Shown here piece by piece: positions 10,237 to 18,690 of a stretch of DNA of 56,978 nucleotides (within the stretch, counting starts at the first letter, position 1; each line of letters opens with the position of its first letter). Source of the DNA: Planctomycetaceae bacterium (GTDB lineage Bacteria; Planctomycetota; Planctomycetia; Planctomycetales; Planctomycetaceae); NCBI GenBank assembly GCA_021732845.1, contig JAKFUF010000026.1:1-56978 (forward strand). The letters run 5' to 3'. Both the position numbers and the translations under genes were made by a program. Below the pieces are notes generated by a model. It saw nothing but the letters and a program-made list of their open reading frames with translations. It did no database searches and had not been told where the DNA came from.

Positions 10237-11022
10237 TCAAACAGCTCCGTGGCTCTCCAGATAGCACCGTGCCATCGCAGAATACTCGCCGGATGGTTCC
10301 AGGCTCGCGCGCAGTTGCACCTGACAAGAAGCCAGGCGTTCGGCCCATTTCGATTCACCGGCCTCAACCTTCGCTTGCAGCAAGTGGCATAAAACGACCA
10401 GGTTTTTTAGATCCTCAAGCCGCCGCCGTCGGTTCTCATTCAACGAACTGCGGTCGAGTCCAAGCGCTTGAATGGTCTCATGGCCTTCTCGGCAGCCACC
10501 AATCGCGAAGGGGATTTCGTCACGAAACCCGATGAATTGTGTGGGGTCGAGCGCGCCTGGATCAATCAGCAGCGGCTTCTCATCCTGAAGCGAATCAACT
10601 TGCGAACGGGCGCGACGGCGATTGTTTCTCAGCGGGAACAGGTTGCCTTTGAACCGTTGATTGCAGATCTGGCACGAATGAAAGAGATTCTCCCATGCGT
10701 AGGCCAACCAGTAATACCCGGGACGTTTGAGTGAGTCGCCCGCGGTTTGCCTGAAGCCGGCCTTGGGACGGAAGTGTTCGACATCTCCGTAGCCGGTGTG
10801 AGAATAGTGCGACTCGCAGAATGCGCACTTGTCGTACTGCGCTGCGTTCAAAGCACTCCTAACCGCAGGTGCCTTGTAGACAGATTCTTCGAAGTTAAAC
10901 GTGCGGCGACCGTTGCGATAATCTTTTGGTGCGGCGTCATGCGCGTCGCACAATCGTCGACGGGCGGCGTCACCGCGTCGGTCCAGGATCTCGGGTGCCG
11001 CTCGCTTGACGATGGGGATCAT
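10237..11022 (-). CDS. ptuB: HNH endonuclease, PtuB-like (Septu-type defence)
   Basis: 261 residues with the zinc-bound HNH layout of the 'retron/Septu HNH endonuclease' family (TIGR02646-like): CAFC at 66-69, DVEHFRPK at 80-87, and SCQICN at 116-121. The start ATG (11022-11020) overlaps the stop of the ATPase gene by 4 bp (ATGA), which implies translational coupling and a shared transcript. In Septu systems an ATPase (PtuA) and an HNH nuclease (PtuB) form one complex that cuts nucleic acid during phage infection. The symbol is given by family and pairing, not by a database match. A retron-associated pair is the alternative, but no reverse transcriptase lies next to it. Gene ends 86 bp from the convergent PPC gene. 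Confidence 0.82.
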   Translation of the reverse strand: MIPIVKRAAPEILDRRGDAARRRLCDAHDAAPKDYRNGRRTFNFEESVYKAPAVRSALNAAQYDKCAFCESHYSHTGYGDVEHFRPKAGFRQTAGDSLKRPGYYWLAYAWENLFHSCQICNQRFKGNLFPLRNNRRRARSQVDSLQDEKPLLIDPGALDPTQFIGFRDEIPFAIGGCREGHETIQALGLDRSSLNENRRRRLEDLKNLVVLCHLLQAKVEAGESKWAERLASCQVQLRASLEPSGEYSAMARCYLESHGAV

Positions 11023-12425
11023 TTGGCGGCTTGGCGCTCTTTCATCAACAGGTCCAGCGCTTCACGGACTTCCTTCCGCTCGGCAATTTCCTCAGGAGTT
11101 TCCCCAATCGGCAATTCACCAATTTTGGCTTCAACATCCTTCAGCACACGCCGGTCGGCAGCCGTCAACTTCGGCTTCTGAAGCAGTGACTTCCGCTGTT
11201 CCAACAGCGCTTCAATCTGGCGTGGACGAGCGCTCGGCAATCCGAACAGGTCGCTTGTGAGGATCTGATCGACCCTCCAGTTGCGGATGTTGTCGACATC
11301 ATTGTCGATAACAATTTGATTTCCAACCCGGCGCAGGACCGCAAGGTTGAGTTCATCAGTGCCCTGCGCCATCAACGGACTGTGGGCGGTGGCGATGAAC
11401 TGCGTATTCGTAAACCTGTTGGAAAGGAAGTCCATCAGTTTTCGCTGCCAAGCGGGATGCAGATGAAGGTCAATCTCGTCGACTAGAACGATTGCCGGCT
11501 CTGAGAGCGGCGTCTTGCTGTCTGGGTAAAATTCCACCATTCGGTTGGCGAGGTCCGTTACCCATGTCACCAATGTTTGATACCCATAGCCAAGGCGCGG
11601 AAGCGGAACCCATCCGTATGGAGTTTCGAATTCCACCCGTGGCGTTGGATTCTTCTCATCTGGGGTGGTCAAGCGAATGTCGGTGATTTCTGGCAGAATT
11701 TCGAGCAACAACCCTTTCACAACGTCAAGTTGCGAAATCAACGCAGCTTGAATGTCAGACTTCTTTGCCGCCGCATAGTCCAACCTTAACAGCCACTCCT
11801 CTGGATTTCGCAAATCAGCGCGATCGGAGAATAAGCTTGCCGTGGGATCATCCTCGCCGTCTTCGATAAGTGTCGTCACGCCGAAACGGCGGCTCGCACC
11901 GTAAGCACTGCCCCACACATTCCAGCTGACGGGCGAGTGGCCAAACTTTATACCAGACGCCTGCAACTCCACGTCTGCCGGGATGGATACACGCGGGCTC
12001 TCGAGCAAGCTCTCCGAGGCACAAATCGTTCCCGTCCACTGCGGAGGAAATTCGCTGCAACGCAAAAAAGTCGGCTGATCAAATCGCTGAAAACGCTGGT
12101 GATATCCTCGCTCTCCCGGCGTGGAATTGACTGACGGCACCATGAAATATCCCGCCAACAGTTGCAGGAGCGTTGTCTTTCCCGTCCCATTCAACCCCAG
12201 AATTACCGTCCAACGTGCAGGCTTTCCCTTTCCGTCGGAGAGGTTCAGCGTTTGCTCTTGACCGAAGCAACGGACATTCTTCACCGTCAGTGAGAGAAAA
12301 TATGCGCCCTGTTTGTCCAGCGATCGGCTGTGGGGGGGCGAGTGATTTCGGGGTCGGGCGATCGGGGTGCGGGCCATGAGGAGGCTGACATCATTGCTGG
12401 CTGTGGAAATCCGATTGTTCAGCAT
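11019..12425 (-). CDS. ptuA: AAA ATPase, PtuA-like (Septu-type defence)
   Basis: 468 residues of an ABC/SMC-type ATPase of the OLD/RecF-like group used in phage defence. Walker A GLNGTGKTT is at 77-85, preceded by the usual 'LTVKNVRCFG' first strands (45-54); GYGYQT at 279-284 fits the signature region; Walker B IVLVDE at 312-317 is followed by HLHP (321-324) and the H-loop ATAHSP (345-350). No TOPRIM domain is seen, so it is not a classical OLD nuclease. ATG 12425 has GAGG seven bases upstream and is preferred; Met17 (12377) lacks a ribosome site. The 102-bp gap upstream (12426-12527) carries a 7-bp inverted repeat (CTACAGC/GCTGTAG at 12427 and 12459). Pairs with the HNH gene downstream. Confidence 0.82.
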   Translation of the reverse strand: MLNNRISTASNDVSLLMARTPIARPRNHSPPHSRSLDKQGAYFLSLTVKNVRCFGQEQTLNLSDGKGKPARWTVILGLNGTGKTTLLQLLAGYFMVPSVNSTPGERGYHQRFQRFDQPTFLRCSEFPPQWTGTICASESLLESPRVSIPADVELQASGIKFGHSPVSWNVWGSAYGASRRFGVTTLIEDGEDDPTASLFSDRADLRNPEEWLLRLDYAAAKKSDIQAALISQLDVVKGLLLEILPEITDIRLTTPDEKNPTPRVEFETPYGWVPLPRLGYGYQTLVTWVTDLANRMVEFYPDSKTPLSEPAIVLVDEIDLHLHPAWQRKLMDFLSNRFTNTQFIATAHSPLMAQGTDELNLAVLRRVGNQIVIDNDVDNIRNWRVDQILTSDLFGLPSARPRQIEALLEQRKSLLQKPKLTAADRRVLKDVEAKIGELPIGETPEEIAERKEVREALDLLMKERQAAK

Positions 12426-12527
12426 ACTACAGCCTCGTAGTCATCAACAGACCACAAAGCTGTAGAATCTCCGCCGCCGCATGGCGAAAATGCTGCGGAA
12501 CGAATGCGCCGGATCAATCCTGTCCTG

Positions 12528-13877
12528 TTACGCAAACAACTCCCGTACCGCTTTGCCTCCGCCAGCCAATTGCACCGGCCGGCCGAGTGGGGTGTGCAGG
12601 GTGATGTCGGGGTCGATTCCCAGGGCGGTCAGCAGGGTGGCGGCGAAGTCGGAGGGGGTGATGGGGCGATCGGTCACAGAGGCGGCTTGCTTGTCGGTGG
12701 CCCCGACGGTGATTCCGCCCTTGAGTCCTCCGCCGGCCATGATCGTCGAAAACGCTTGCGGCCAGTGATCGCGACCGGCCATTTCGTTGACGCGCGGCGA
12801 ACGCCCGAACTCAGTTGTCACCACGACCAATGTCGAGTCCAGCATGCCTCGCTGGTCGAGGTCGGTCAGCAGGGCGGCCAATCCCTGGTCAAGCGACGGA
12901 ACCAACAGTTCCCGCAGGCTATAGGCGTTTTTGCGGTGCGTGTCCCAGTGTCCGTTCTCGATGCTCACAAACCGGCAGCCCGACTCCACCAGCCGCCGCC
13001 CCAGCAGGCAGCACTGGCCCAGGCTGGTCATGCCATAGGCATCGCGGGTCGCCTGTGATTCCCGGCCAATCTCGAACGCCTGCTTCGCGGCGGCGCTGGT
13101 CATCAACTGGTAGGCCTTGTCGTAAAACGTCTCCAGCGACTGCTCGGGCTTGCTTCGGGCTCGGCTCGCCTGAGCTTGAGCTTCCATCTGGTTAATGGCC
13201 CGCAGGGCCAACTGTCGCCGCAGGCTGCGGTCGCTGGTCACGCCCTCCGGCAGGACGATGTCCCGCACGGAGAATTCGGGGGCGGCCGGGTCGGCTTCGA
13301 TCACGAACGGGGCATAGCTGGGTCCGAGGAACGATGGTCCGCCGCTGTTCAGAAAGTTGGGGACGGAGACGTAGGGCGGGAGCGCGCCGGAATTGTGTCC
13401 CAGCTTGGCGACCATCGAACCGAACGCCGGGTGCATGTTGTTGTTCTGCACATTGCGGTTGAAGTTGCCACCGAATCCGGGGTGCTGCCCGGTCATCATC
13501 ACATGATAGCCGGCCGTGTGGTCGGGGTCGTTGTGCGTCAGGCTGCGGACGATCGCCAGCTTGTCCGTAACTTTGGCCACATGCGGCAGCAGATCCGTGA
13601 TCTGCATGCCCGGCACGCTGGTGCTGATCGGCAGGAATTCGCCGCGAATCTCTGCCGGGGCTTCCGGCTTGGGATCCCACATGTCCTGGTGCGGCATCCC
13701 GCCGATGATGAAAATGAAGATGCAATTCACATCTTTTTTTGGCTTGGATGGACCGGCCGTGCTGTCATTGGCTCGCAACTGTTGCAAGTTCAGGATCTGG
13801 GCGAGGCTCAGGCCCGCCAACGAACCCAGGCGCAGGAAACCACGTCGGTCAATGCCGTCACAGAAGCCGGGGAGCAT
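12528..13877 (-). CDS. DUF1501 family protein (Tat-exported)
   Basis: 449 residues from ATG 13877, which gives an N-terminal twin-arginine motif (DRRGFLRLG, RR at 11-12) and a hydrophobic segment; a longer in-frame extension upstream would overlap the preceding gene and bury the signal. The core has the alkaline-phosphatase/sulfatase-like fold features of DUF1501: GGMPHQDMWDPKP, MTGQHPG, FVSIENGHWDTH and TTEFGRSPR. The gene starts 8 bp after the DUF1549/DUF1553 stop, so the two form an operon. Pairs of this kind are abundant in planctomycetes and have been linked, without firm biochemical proof, to breakdown or handling of complex polymers. Confidence 0.93.
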   Translation of the reverse strand: MLPGFCDGIDRRGFLRLGSLAGLSLAQILNLQQLRANDSTAGPSKPKKDVNCIFIFIIGGMPHQDMWDPKPEAPAEIRGEFLPISTSVPGMQITDLLPHVAKVTDKLAIVRSLTHNDPDHTAGYHVMMTGQHPGFGGNFNRNVQNNNMHPAFGSMVAKLGHNSGALPPYVSVPNFLNSGGPSFLGPSYAPFVIEADPAAPEFSVRDIVLPEGVTSDRSLRRQLALRAINQMEAQAQASRARSKPEQSLETFYDKAYQLMTSAAAKQAFEIGRESQATRDAYGMTSLGQCCLLGRRLVESGCRFVSIENGHWDTHRKNAYSLRELLVPSLDQGLAALLTDLDQRGMLDSTLVVVTTEFGRSPRVNEMAGRDHWPQAFSTIMAGGGLKGGITVGATDKQAASVTDRPITPSDFAATLLTALGIDPDITLHTPLGRPVQLAGGGKAVRELFA

Positions 13878-13885
13878 GGGGCGGC

Positions 13886-16330
13886 TCACTTGATAAACAG
13901 GAAGTCGTAGGAATTCAGCAGCGTCCACAAGAAGTCTTCGGCTGCCTGGCGCGGCGGAGCATCCGCAAACAGTTTCTTGGCGATGGCCAGTTCGGCCTCG
14001 CGCGGCAAACGGCCCAGTGCCGCCAGGCAAAGTTCTTCGATGATCTGCGATTCACTGGCGCCGGTGTCGATGAGTTGAGCCACGCGGCCGGTGTGGCTGG
14101 AGACTTTCGCCTCCACTTCGGGGGCATTCATCAGATGCAGTGCCTGTGACATGGTGGGTTCGCTGGAACGCCCGCATTCACAGGGGGTAGTCCGTTCGGG
14201 ACGGCCAAAGATCTCGAGAAAATACGACGGCAGGCGATTATCCCAGAGTTCAATGGCGCGCGTCCGTGGTGGACGGCCGGGGAACGCCTCGGCCTCGCCA
14301 GCCGACTGACAGATGGCGTCCAGCAGCACTTCCGCGGGCAACCGTTTGACCGCGTGGTGCGAGAAATTTTGTTCGTCGTCGTGGTTCGTCTCGTTGGTTT
14401 CGCTGGAGAGTTGGTAGGTGCGGGAATTGAGGATCAGCCGCATCATCGCCTTGAGGTCGAATTTCGACGCGACTGTCTGTTCCGCCAGAAACGTCAACAG
14501 TGGCTCGTTCGTCGGCGGATTTGTCGAGCGCAAGTCGTCCTCTGGTTCGACGATTCCTCGACCGAGAAAATGCTTCCACAGCCGATTCGCGATCAACCGC
14601 GAGAACCACGGGTTCTCTGGTGCCACCAACCACCGAGCCAGCGATTGCCGGGGGTCGCCTTCGGTTCCCAGTGGCAGGATCGGACCATCCAGCGGACGGG
14701 TCGGCACAATCTTGGCTGAAATCGGGACGCGTGTTTCCCGCAATCCCGCGTGGAACACCAACACCCGATCCTTGGCGACCACCTTGCGTTCCAGGCCGTT
14801 GAAGTAGCCCACCATTCCGAAGAAATCGTCCTGCGACCATTTTTCAAACGGGTGATGATGGCACTGGGCACACTCCATCCGCACACCCAGAAAGGCCTGG
14901 CTGACGGCCCGCGCCTGCTCCTCGGGTGTCTCCAGAGCCCGGAAAAAGTTCACCGGTCCGTTGGTCCCCGAATTCCCCGTGGCGGTGACCAGTTCGGCCA
15001 CCCATTCGTTGTAGGGGCGATTGCGCAGGAACTGTTCGCGGAGCCACCGGTGCGATTCGAACGCCCCGCGTTCGCCCAATTTCTGCCGGTCAACCAGCAA
15101 AATGTCAGACCAAATCAGCGCCCAATAATCCGCGAACTCCGGGCGCTCCAAAACCTGGTCGATCCACCGCACCCGCTTGTCCACTGCCTGATCCGCAAGG
15201 AACAACCGAACTTCACCTGGTGTGGGGAGCGTTCCCAGGGTGTCGAGGTAGAGCCGCCGCAGAAAGGTGGCGTCATCGGCCAAGCCTGAGGCACTCAATC
15301 GCATTTTCTGAAGCTTGGCCGCCACCAGCTCATCAATACGATTCTGGGCCGGCAGCGCGGAGTCCACTGCCACGCCTGCCGCACGCGGCAGTTGGAGTTG
15401 GACACTCGCCACCTGTCCCATGTAATGCACCGTGATGGAGGCTTCGCCGGGAATCTGCCCCATGCGAACCAGACCAGCACCTTCGACCTCGGCAATCAGC
15501 GTCGAATTGGACGTATAACCAGCGGCGGCGGTCACATCGCGCTGGCTCCCATCAGAATAAAAGGCTGTCGCCAATATCTGCTGCTGGCTGGCGAAAGACA
15601 GGACCCGCTCAATGGGGCTGACCACGAGTCGTTCAAGCTTGGGTGCGTTTGGCTGCTCGGGCGGTGTTCCCTGCCGAACCCAGGCGAGCAAGAGTTCATG
15701 GTCGGCCGATCCGGGACTGACCCGTTGTCCACCGCCATGTGGCACAGTCCCAGTCGCCTTGCCCAAAAACAGGCTGGCTTCCGGACTGGGGCTCGACAAC
15801 CGCCGCCCGCGGCCTTCCATCACGAGCGATTCGAAATCCGCCACGGGATCGAAGCCAAACACCGACAGCTTGAAGCCATTCTGACCAGAGGCCTTGCCAT
15901 GGCAGCCACCGTTGTTGCAGCCCCGCTTCGAGAGCAGCGGCAGGACATCATTCCCAAAATCAACCGGCGGATAACCGGCAAAATTCCTCACCCGCACCGG
16001 AACCGTGGCTTCGGCTCCCTCAACAATCACCCTTATCTCTGCGTTTCCTTCGGCGACACCAACAACGGCACCGTCTTCCCACCGCGCAACTGCTGGGTTC
16101 GAGCTGACATACCGCGTGCTTCGGGTAACATCACGTGGCTCAGCCTTCGCCGCAATCGCTGTCACCAACATATGTTGAGAGCGGTTGGTACCGTGGAGAT
16201 CTACCACTGGTGGCTCAACGACAATCTGCACCGTTGTCCGTGCCGAAGCCTCCTGGCCGTGGCTCGTGTCATCAATGCTAAGCCACGCGCAGAAGAGCGC
16301 GTACAAAATGACCACACGCCAGCGTGACAT
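13886..16330 (-). CDS. DUF1549/DUF1553 protein with Ig-like domain and cytochrome-like motifs
   Basis: 814 residues from ATG 16330, which begins a signal peptide (MSRWRVVILYALFCAWLS, cleaved before about residue 28). In order: a bacterial Ig-like (BIG2) domain (about 32-115), a GCNNGGCHG segment with C138, C143 and H144, a second Ig-like region (about 225-310), the DUF1549 domain with MECAQCHHHPFEKW (a CxxCH motif), and the DUF1553 domain with RLIANRLWKHFLGRG. The first cysteine pair is spaced CX4CH, an uncommon haem c spacing. Upstream partner of the DUF1501 gene. Expected to act outside the cytoplasm. An earlier in-frame ATG (16387) would add 19 residues ahead of the signal and is less likely. 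Confidence 0.92.
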   Translation of the reverse strand: MSRWRVVILYALFCAWLSIDDTSHGQEASARTTVQIVVEPPVVDLHGTNRSQHMLVTAIAAKAEPRDVTRSTRYVSSNPAVARWEDGAVVGVAEGNAEIRVIVEGAEATVPVRVRNFAGYPPVDFGNDVLPLLSKRGCNNGGCHGKASGQNGFKLSVFGFDPVADFESLVMEGRGRRLSSPSPEASLFLGKATGTVPHGGGQRVSPGSADHELLLAWVRQGTPPEQPNAPKLERLVVSPIERVLSFASQQQILATAFYSDGSQRDVTAAAGYTSNSTLIAEVEGAGLVRMGQIPGEASITVHYMGQVASVQLQLPRAAGVAVDSALPAQNRIDELVAAKLQKMRLSASGLADDATFLRRLYLDTLGTLPTPGEVRLFLADQAVDKRVRWIDQVLERPEFADYWALIWSDILLVDRQKLGERGAFESHRWLREQFLRNRPYNEWVAELVTATGNSGTNGPVNFFRALETPEEQARAVSQAFLGVRMECAQCHHHPFEKWSQDDFFGMVGYFNGLERKVVAKDRVLVFHAGLRETRVPISAKIVPTRPLDGPILPLGTEGDPRQSLARWLVAPENPWFSRLIANRLWKHFLGRGIVEPEDDLRSTNPPTNEPLLTFLAEQTVASKFDLKAMMRLILNSRTYQLSSETNETNHDDEQNFSHHAVKRLPAEVLLDAICQSAGEAEAFPGRPPRTRAIELWDNRLPSYFLEIFGRPERTTPCECGRSSEPTMSQALHLMNAPEVEAKVSSHTGRVAQLIDTGASESQIIEELCLAALGRLPREAELAIAKKLFADAPPRQAAEDFLWTLLNSYDFLFIK

Positions 16331-16414
16331 CGCGACGAAGACTCCTCTCGTCGTCTTGTGCAAATTTTGGGGATCCGACTCACCCATAGCTTAGCATTTA
16401 TGCGTTTGGATGCA

Positions 16415-16451
16415 ATTCGACCCAGCGGCATCCGGCATTCGACCCAGCGGC
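16415..16451. repeat. 15-bp direct repeat in a divergent promoter region
   Basis: ATTCGACCCAGCGGC occurs at 16415-16429 and 16437-16451, a 22-bp period (two helical turns). It lies in the 218-bp gap between the divergent DUF1549 gene and scpA, so it could be a binding site for a regulator. No partner regulator gene is visible. Confidence 0.5.
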
Positions 16452-16548
16452 CAGCGGCAACTGGGCAGAGCCAAAAACGCCGTAACTTGATGCGATTTGG
16501 AAAAAATGGCAGATAATCACCGAGACAACCTGAAAAGCTTCCGATTAG

Positions 16549-17451
16549 GTGGGCTGGGATGACGATGACGAGAGTGGCCAAGTGTTTCTCTCGTTTGATT
16601 CCATGCCCTATCGCGTCCAACTCGATCTGTATTCCGGTCCGCTGGACCTGTTGCTGTACCTGGTACGGCGGCAGGAGCTGGATCTTTGCACATTTCCGAT
16701 TTCCAAGATCACGCAACAGTTTTTGGAATTTTTGGAGATCCTGCAGGAGCTGGACTTCGACGAGATCGGCGACTTCGTGGTGATGGCGAGTACGCTGGTC
16801 GAGCTGAAAAGCCGAATGGTGCTGCCCACGACCGAAGAGCCGGCAGTGGCCGAAGTCCTGCAGATCAATGAAGACCCGCGGGCCGACCTTATTCAGCAAC
16901 TATTGGAATACAAGCGGTTCAAAGAAGCGGCGCAGTTGCTGGACGACCAGTCGGCAGAATGGCAGTTGCGGTTCCCGCGGCTCAGCGACGACAGTCCGCA
17001 GGAGGGCTCCGACCCTTCGCAGGATCGCATTCGCGAAGTGGAACTGTGGGACTTGGTGAGTGCCCTCTCTCGGGTGCTGCATCAGAACACGGAAAGCGCA
17101 CCGAAAAGCATCATCTACGACGACACGCCGATCTCAACATACATCGAGCGGATCCGTGACCGGGTGCAGGTCGAAGGCCGCGTGACCTTCACGTCGTTCT
17201 TCGAGGGCGCGAACTTCAAAAGCAAGATCATCAGCATCTTCCTGGCGGTCTTGGAAATCCTGCGGCACTACCAGTTCCGCGCCGAACAGCCCGACGCCTA
17301 TGGTGAAATCTGGGTTCTGCCGCCGCTGGAAAAACCGGCCACCGAGCTTCAGCCCGAGTCGGAACTGGTGCTCGCTGTCACTGATGAAAGTTACGTCAAG
17401 CCCATGCCCTCGCAGGCAGTTGACAACTCCGACGACGCAATTTCGACCTGA
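16549..17451 (+). CDS. scpA: Segregation and condensation protein A
   Basis: 300 residues from GTG 16549. The N-terminal SMC-contact region is clear: YSGPLDLLLYLVRRQELDL, then FPISKITQQFLEFLE and an ELKSRMVLP helix, followed by the acidic linker and a C-terminal winged-helix region with SIIYDDTPISTYIERI and VTFTSFFE. ScpA is the kleisin that bridges the two SMC heads in the bacterial condensin. ATG 16603 (Met19) would give a protein that starts right before the conserved domain and is the alternative start; neither has a good ribosome site. No scpB or smc gene is in the window. The stop codon lies only 5 bp from the stop of the convergent FHA gene. Confidence 0.92.
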   Translation: MGWDDDDESGQVFLSFDSMPYRVQLDLYSGPLDLLLYLVRRQELDLCTFPISKITQQFLEFLEILQELDFDEIGDFVVMASTLVELKSRMVLPTTEEPAVAEVLQINEDPRADLIQQLLEYKRFKEAAQLLDDQSAEWQLRFPRLSDDSPQEGSDPSQDRIREVELWDLVSALSRVLHQNTESAPKSIIYDDTPISTYIERIRDRVQVEGRVTFTSFFEGANFKSKIISIFLAVLEILRHYQFRAEQPDAYGEIWVLPPLEKPATELQPESELVLAVTDESYVKPMPSQAVDNSDDAIST

Positions 17452-17456
17452 TCGTT

Positions 17457-18464
17457 CTACGTCACCGTTTCCGACTTCGGATCAAAAATTCGAAAGCCGA
17501 ATCCGGTCAAGGTTTTGACCAGGCTTTCCTTGCCGAACAACTGCCAGCTGTCGGGCAGGTCGGGAAGTTCGACGAGGGCACATTTCAAACCGGACATCAA
17601 GTTCTTGACCATGTCGCTGGTGGAACTCATCAGTGCCGGGGCGAGGATGCTGGGCCAGTAAATGCCGGCGACGGCGTCGGCGGAACCATCGGCGGCATGG
17701 CCCTTCACGCGGGCGATGCTCCGCAAATGGGCCAGGAATTTGTCTTCGGGCAGGTCGGTGAACAAAGCCACGACGCAGTCGGCTCCCCAGCCGTCGTTGA
17801 TCCAGGGTTCCCAGACATCGTGCTCCAAGCTGTCAGTATCGATCAGTACGGGTGACATCGCCTCCGCCACTTCCACTGGCAGCCAGTCAATCAGATAGAC
17901 TGGCTGCATGCCGTCGGGGAGCGGCTGGCCGAGCCGGCGAAAATCGACAGAGAGCCACAGCTTGTATTTCCGCATGCCCGAGACCAACTGAGCGAGGGTG
18001 GCCGGCTCGATTCCCTTGACCTCGCCGCGGAACAGTTTCCAGCCGGCCTCGGTGTCTTCCACCGTACAGTCGATATGCAGTTTCCCGCGCAATGCACGGG
18101 CCAGTGCGGCCTCGTCGATGTGAGCCGATTTCCGGCCGGCCGATAGATTCGCCGGCCCCTCTTCGACGCCCTCCACCTGAACCAGGAAGTGGGTCCGGCC
18201 CGCGACAATGACATCTCCATTGGAAAGGGCTCGTTCCACGATCAGCTCATCGTTGACCTTGGTGCCGTTGGTACTTTTCAAATCCCTGATAGAGCAGCCC
18301 GCGTCGTCGATCCAGACTTCGAAGTGGCGGCTGCTGAGCCGGTCATCGTCGGGGAATGCCTTCTCGGAGACCTGCGTCCGGCCAATGCGGAGTCGCTGAC
18401 CCTGAATCAGCAAAAAACGGTTCCCCTTTTTGGGGCCGTTGGTCACTTCCAAAACAACGCGCAT
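17457..18464 (-). CDS. FHA-domain protein with DUF4123-like C-terminus
   Basis: 335 residues from ATG 18464 (GGGG upstream). An FHA phosphothreonine-binding domain fills about 20-98, with RIGR, SSRHFEVW and STNGTKVND. A linker (100-135) leads to a region of about 200 residues containing 'YLIDWLP', 'PWINDGWGADCVVALFTD' and 'FLAHLRSIARVKG', which resembles DUF4123, a fold of adaptors that load effectors on type VI secretion spikes. FHA proteins are also frequent in type VI and kinase-signalling loci. No type VI structural genes are seen nearby, so the match is read as a fold similarity only. The Hsp90-like gene lies upstream on the same strand across a 226-bp gap. Confidence 0.8.
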   Translation of the reverse strand: MRVVLEVTNGPKKGNRFLLIQGQRLRIGRTQVSEKAFPDDDRLSSRHFEVWIDDAGCSIRDLKSTNGTKVNDELIVERALSNGDVIVAGRTHFLVQVEGVEEGPANLSAGRKSAHIDEAALARALRGKLHIDCTVEDTEAGWKLFRGEVKGIEPATLAQLVSGMRKYKLWLSVDFRRLGQPLPDGMQPVYLIDWLPVEVAEAMSPVLIDTDSLEHDVWEPWINDGWGADCVVALFTDLPEDKFLAHLRSIARVKGHAADGSADAVAGIYWPSILAPALMSSTSDMVKNLMSGLKCALVELPDLPDSWQLFGKESLVKTLTGFGFRIFDPKSETVT

Positions 18465-18690
18465 CACTGGCCCCGACGTCGATGATCAAACGAACGGCTT
18501 TGAAAGTTGATGATAGCGAATGGTACGGGATTTTCGATTTTTGATTTTCGATAGTGTGGATCTGGATCGAACTGGGAGTCGCGCGCGAAAACAAAAATCG
18601 GATGATGGCTCGCCGGAGGAGCTTGAGACCGGGCGATCATCGCGATCAAAACCGCCCAATCGAAAATCATAAATCGAAAATCAAAAATGC
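18465..18690. repeat. AT-rich inverted repeat of TCGAAAATC motifs
   Basis: The gap between the Hsp90-like gene and the FHA gene carries ATTTTCGATTTTTGATTTTC starting at 18530 and its inverse, two TCGAAAATC copies at 18659-18688. The arms are about 25-30 bases, 106 bases apart. The same TCGAAAATC word occurs in the gap at 37.8-38.05 kb. It may be a small mobile palindromic element. Confidence 0.55.

Noticed and set aside
10237-12425. Retron with accessory PtuAB
   Set aside because: No reverse transcriptase or msr/msd-like RNA adjoins the pair; the group II intron end is 10 kb away and unrelated in position.
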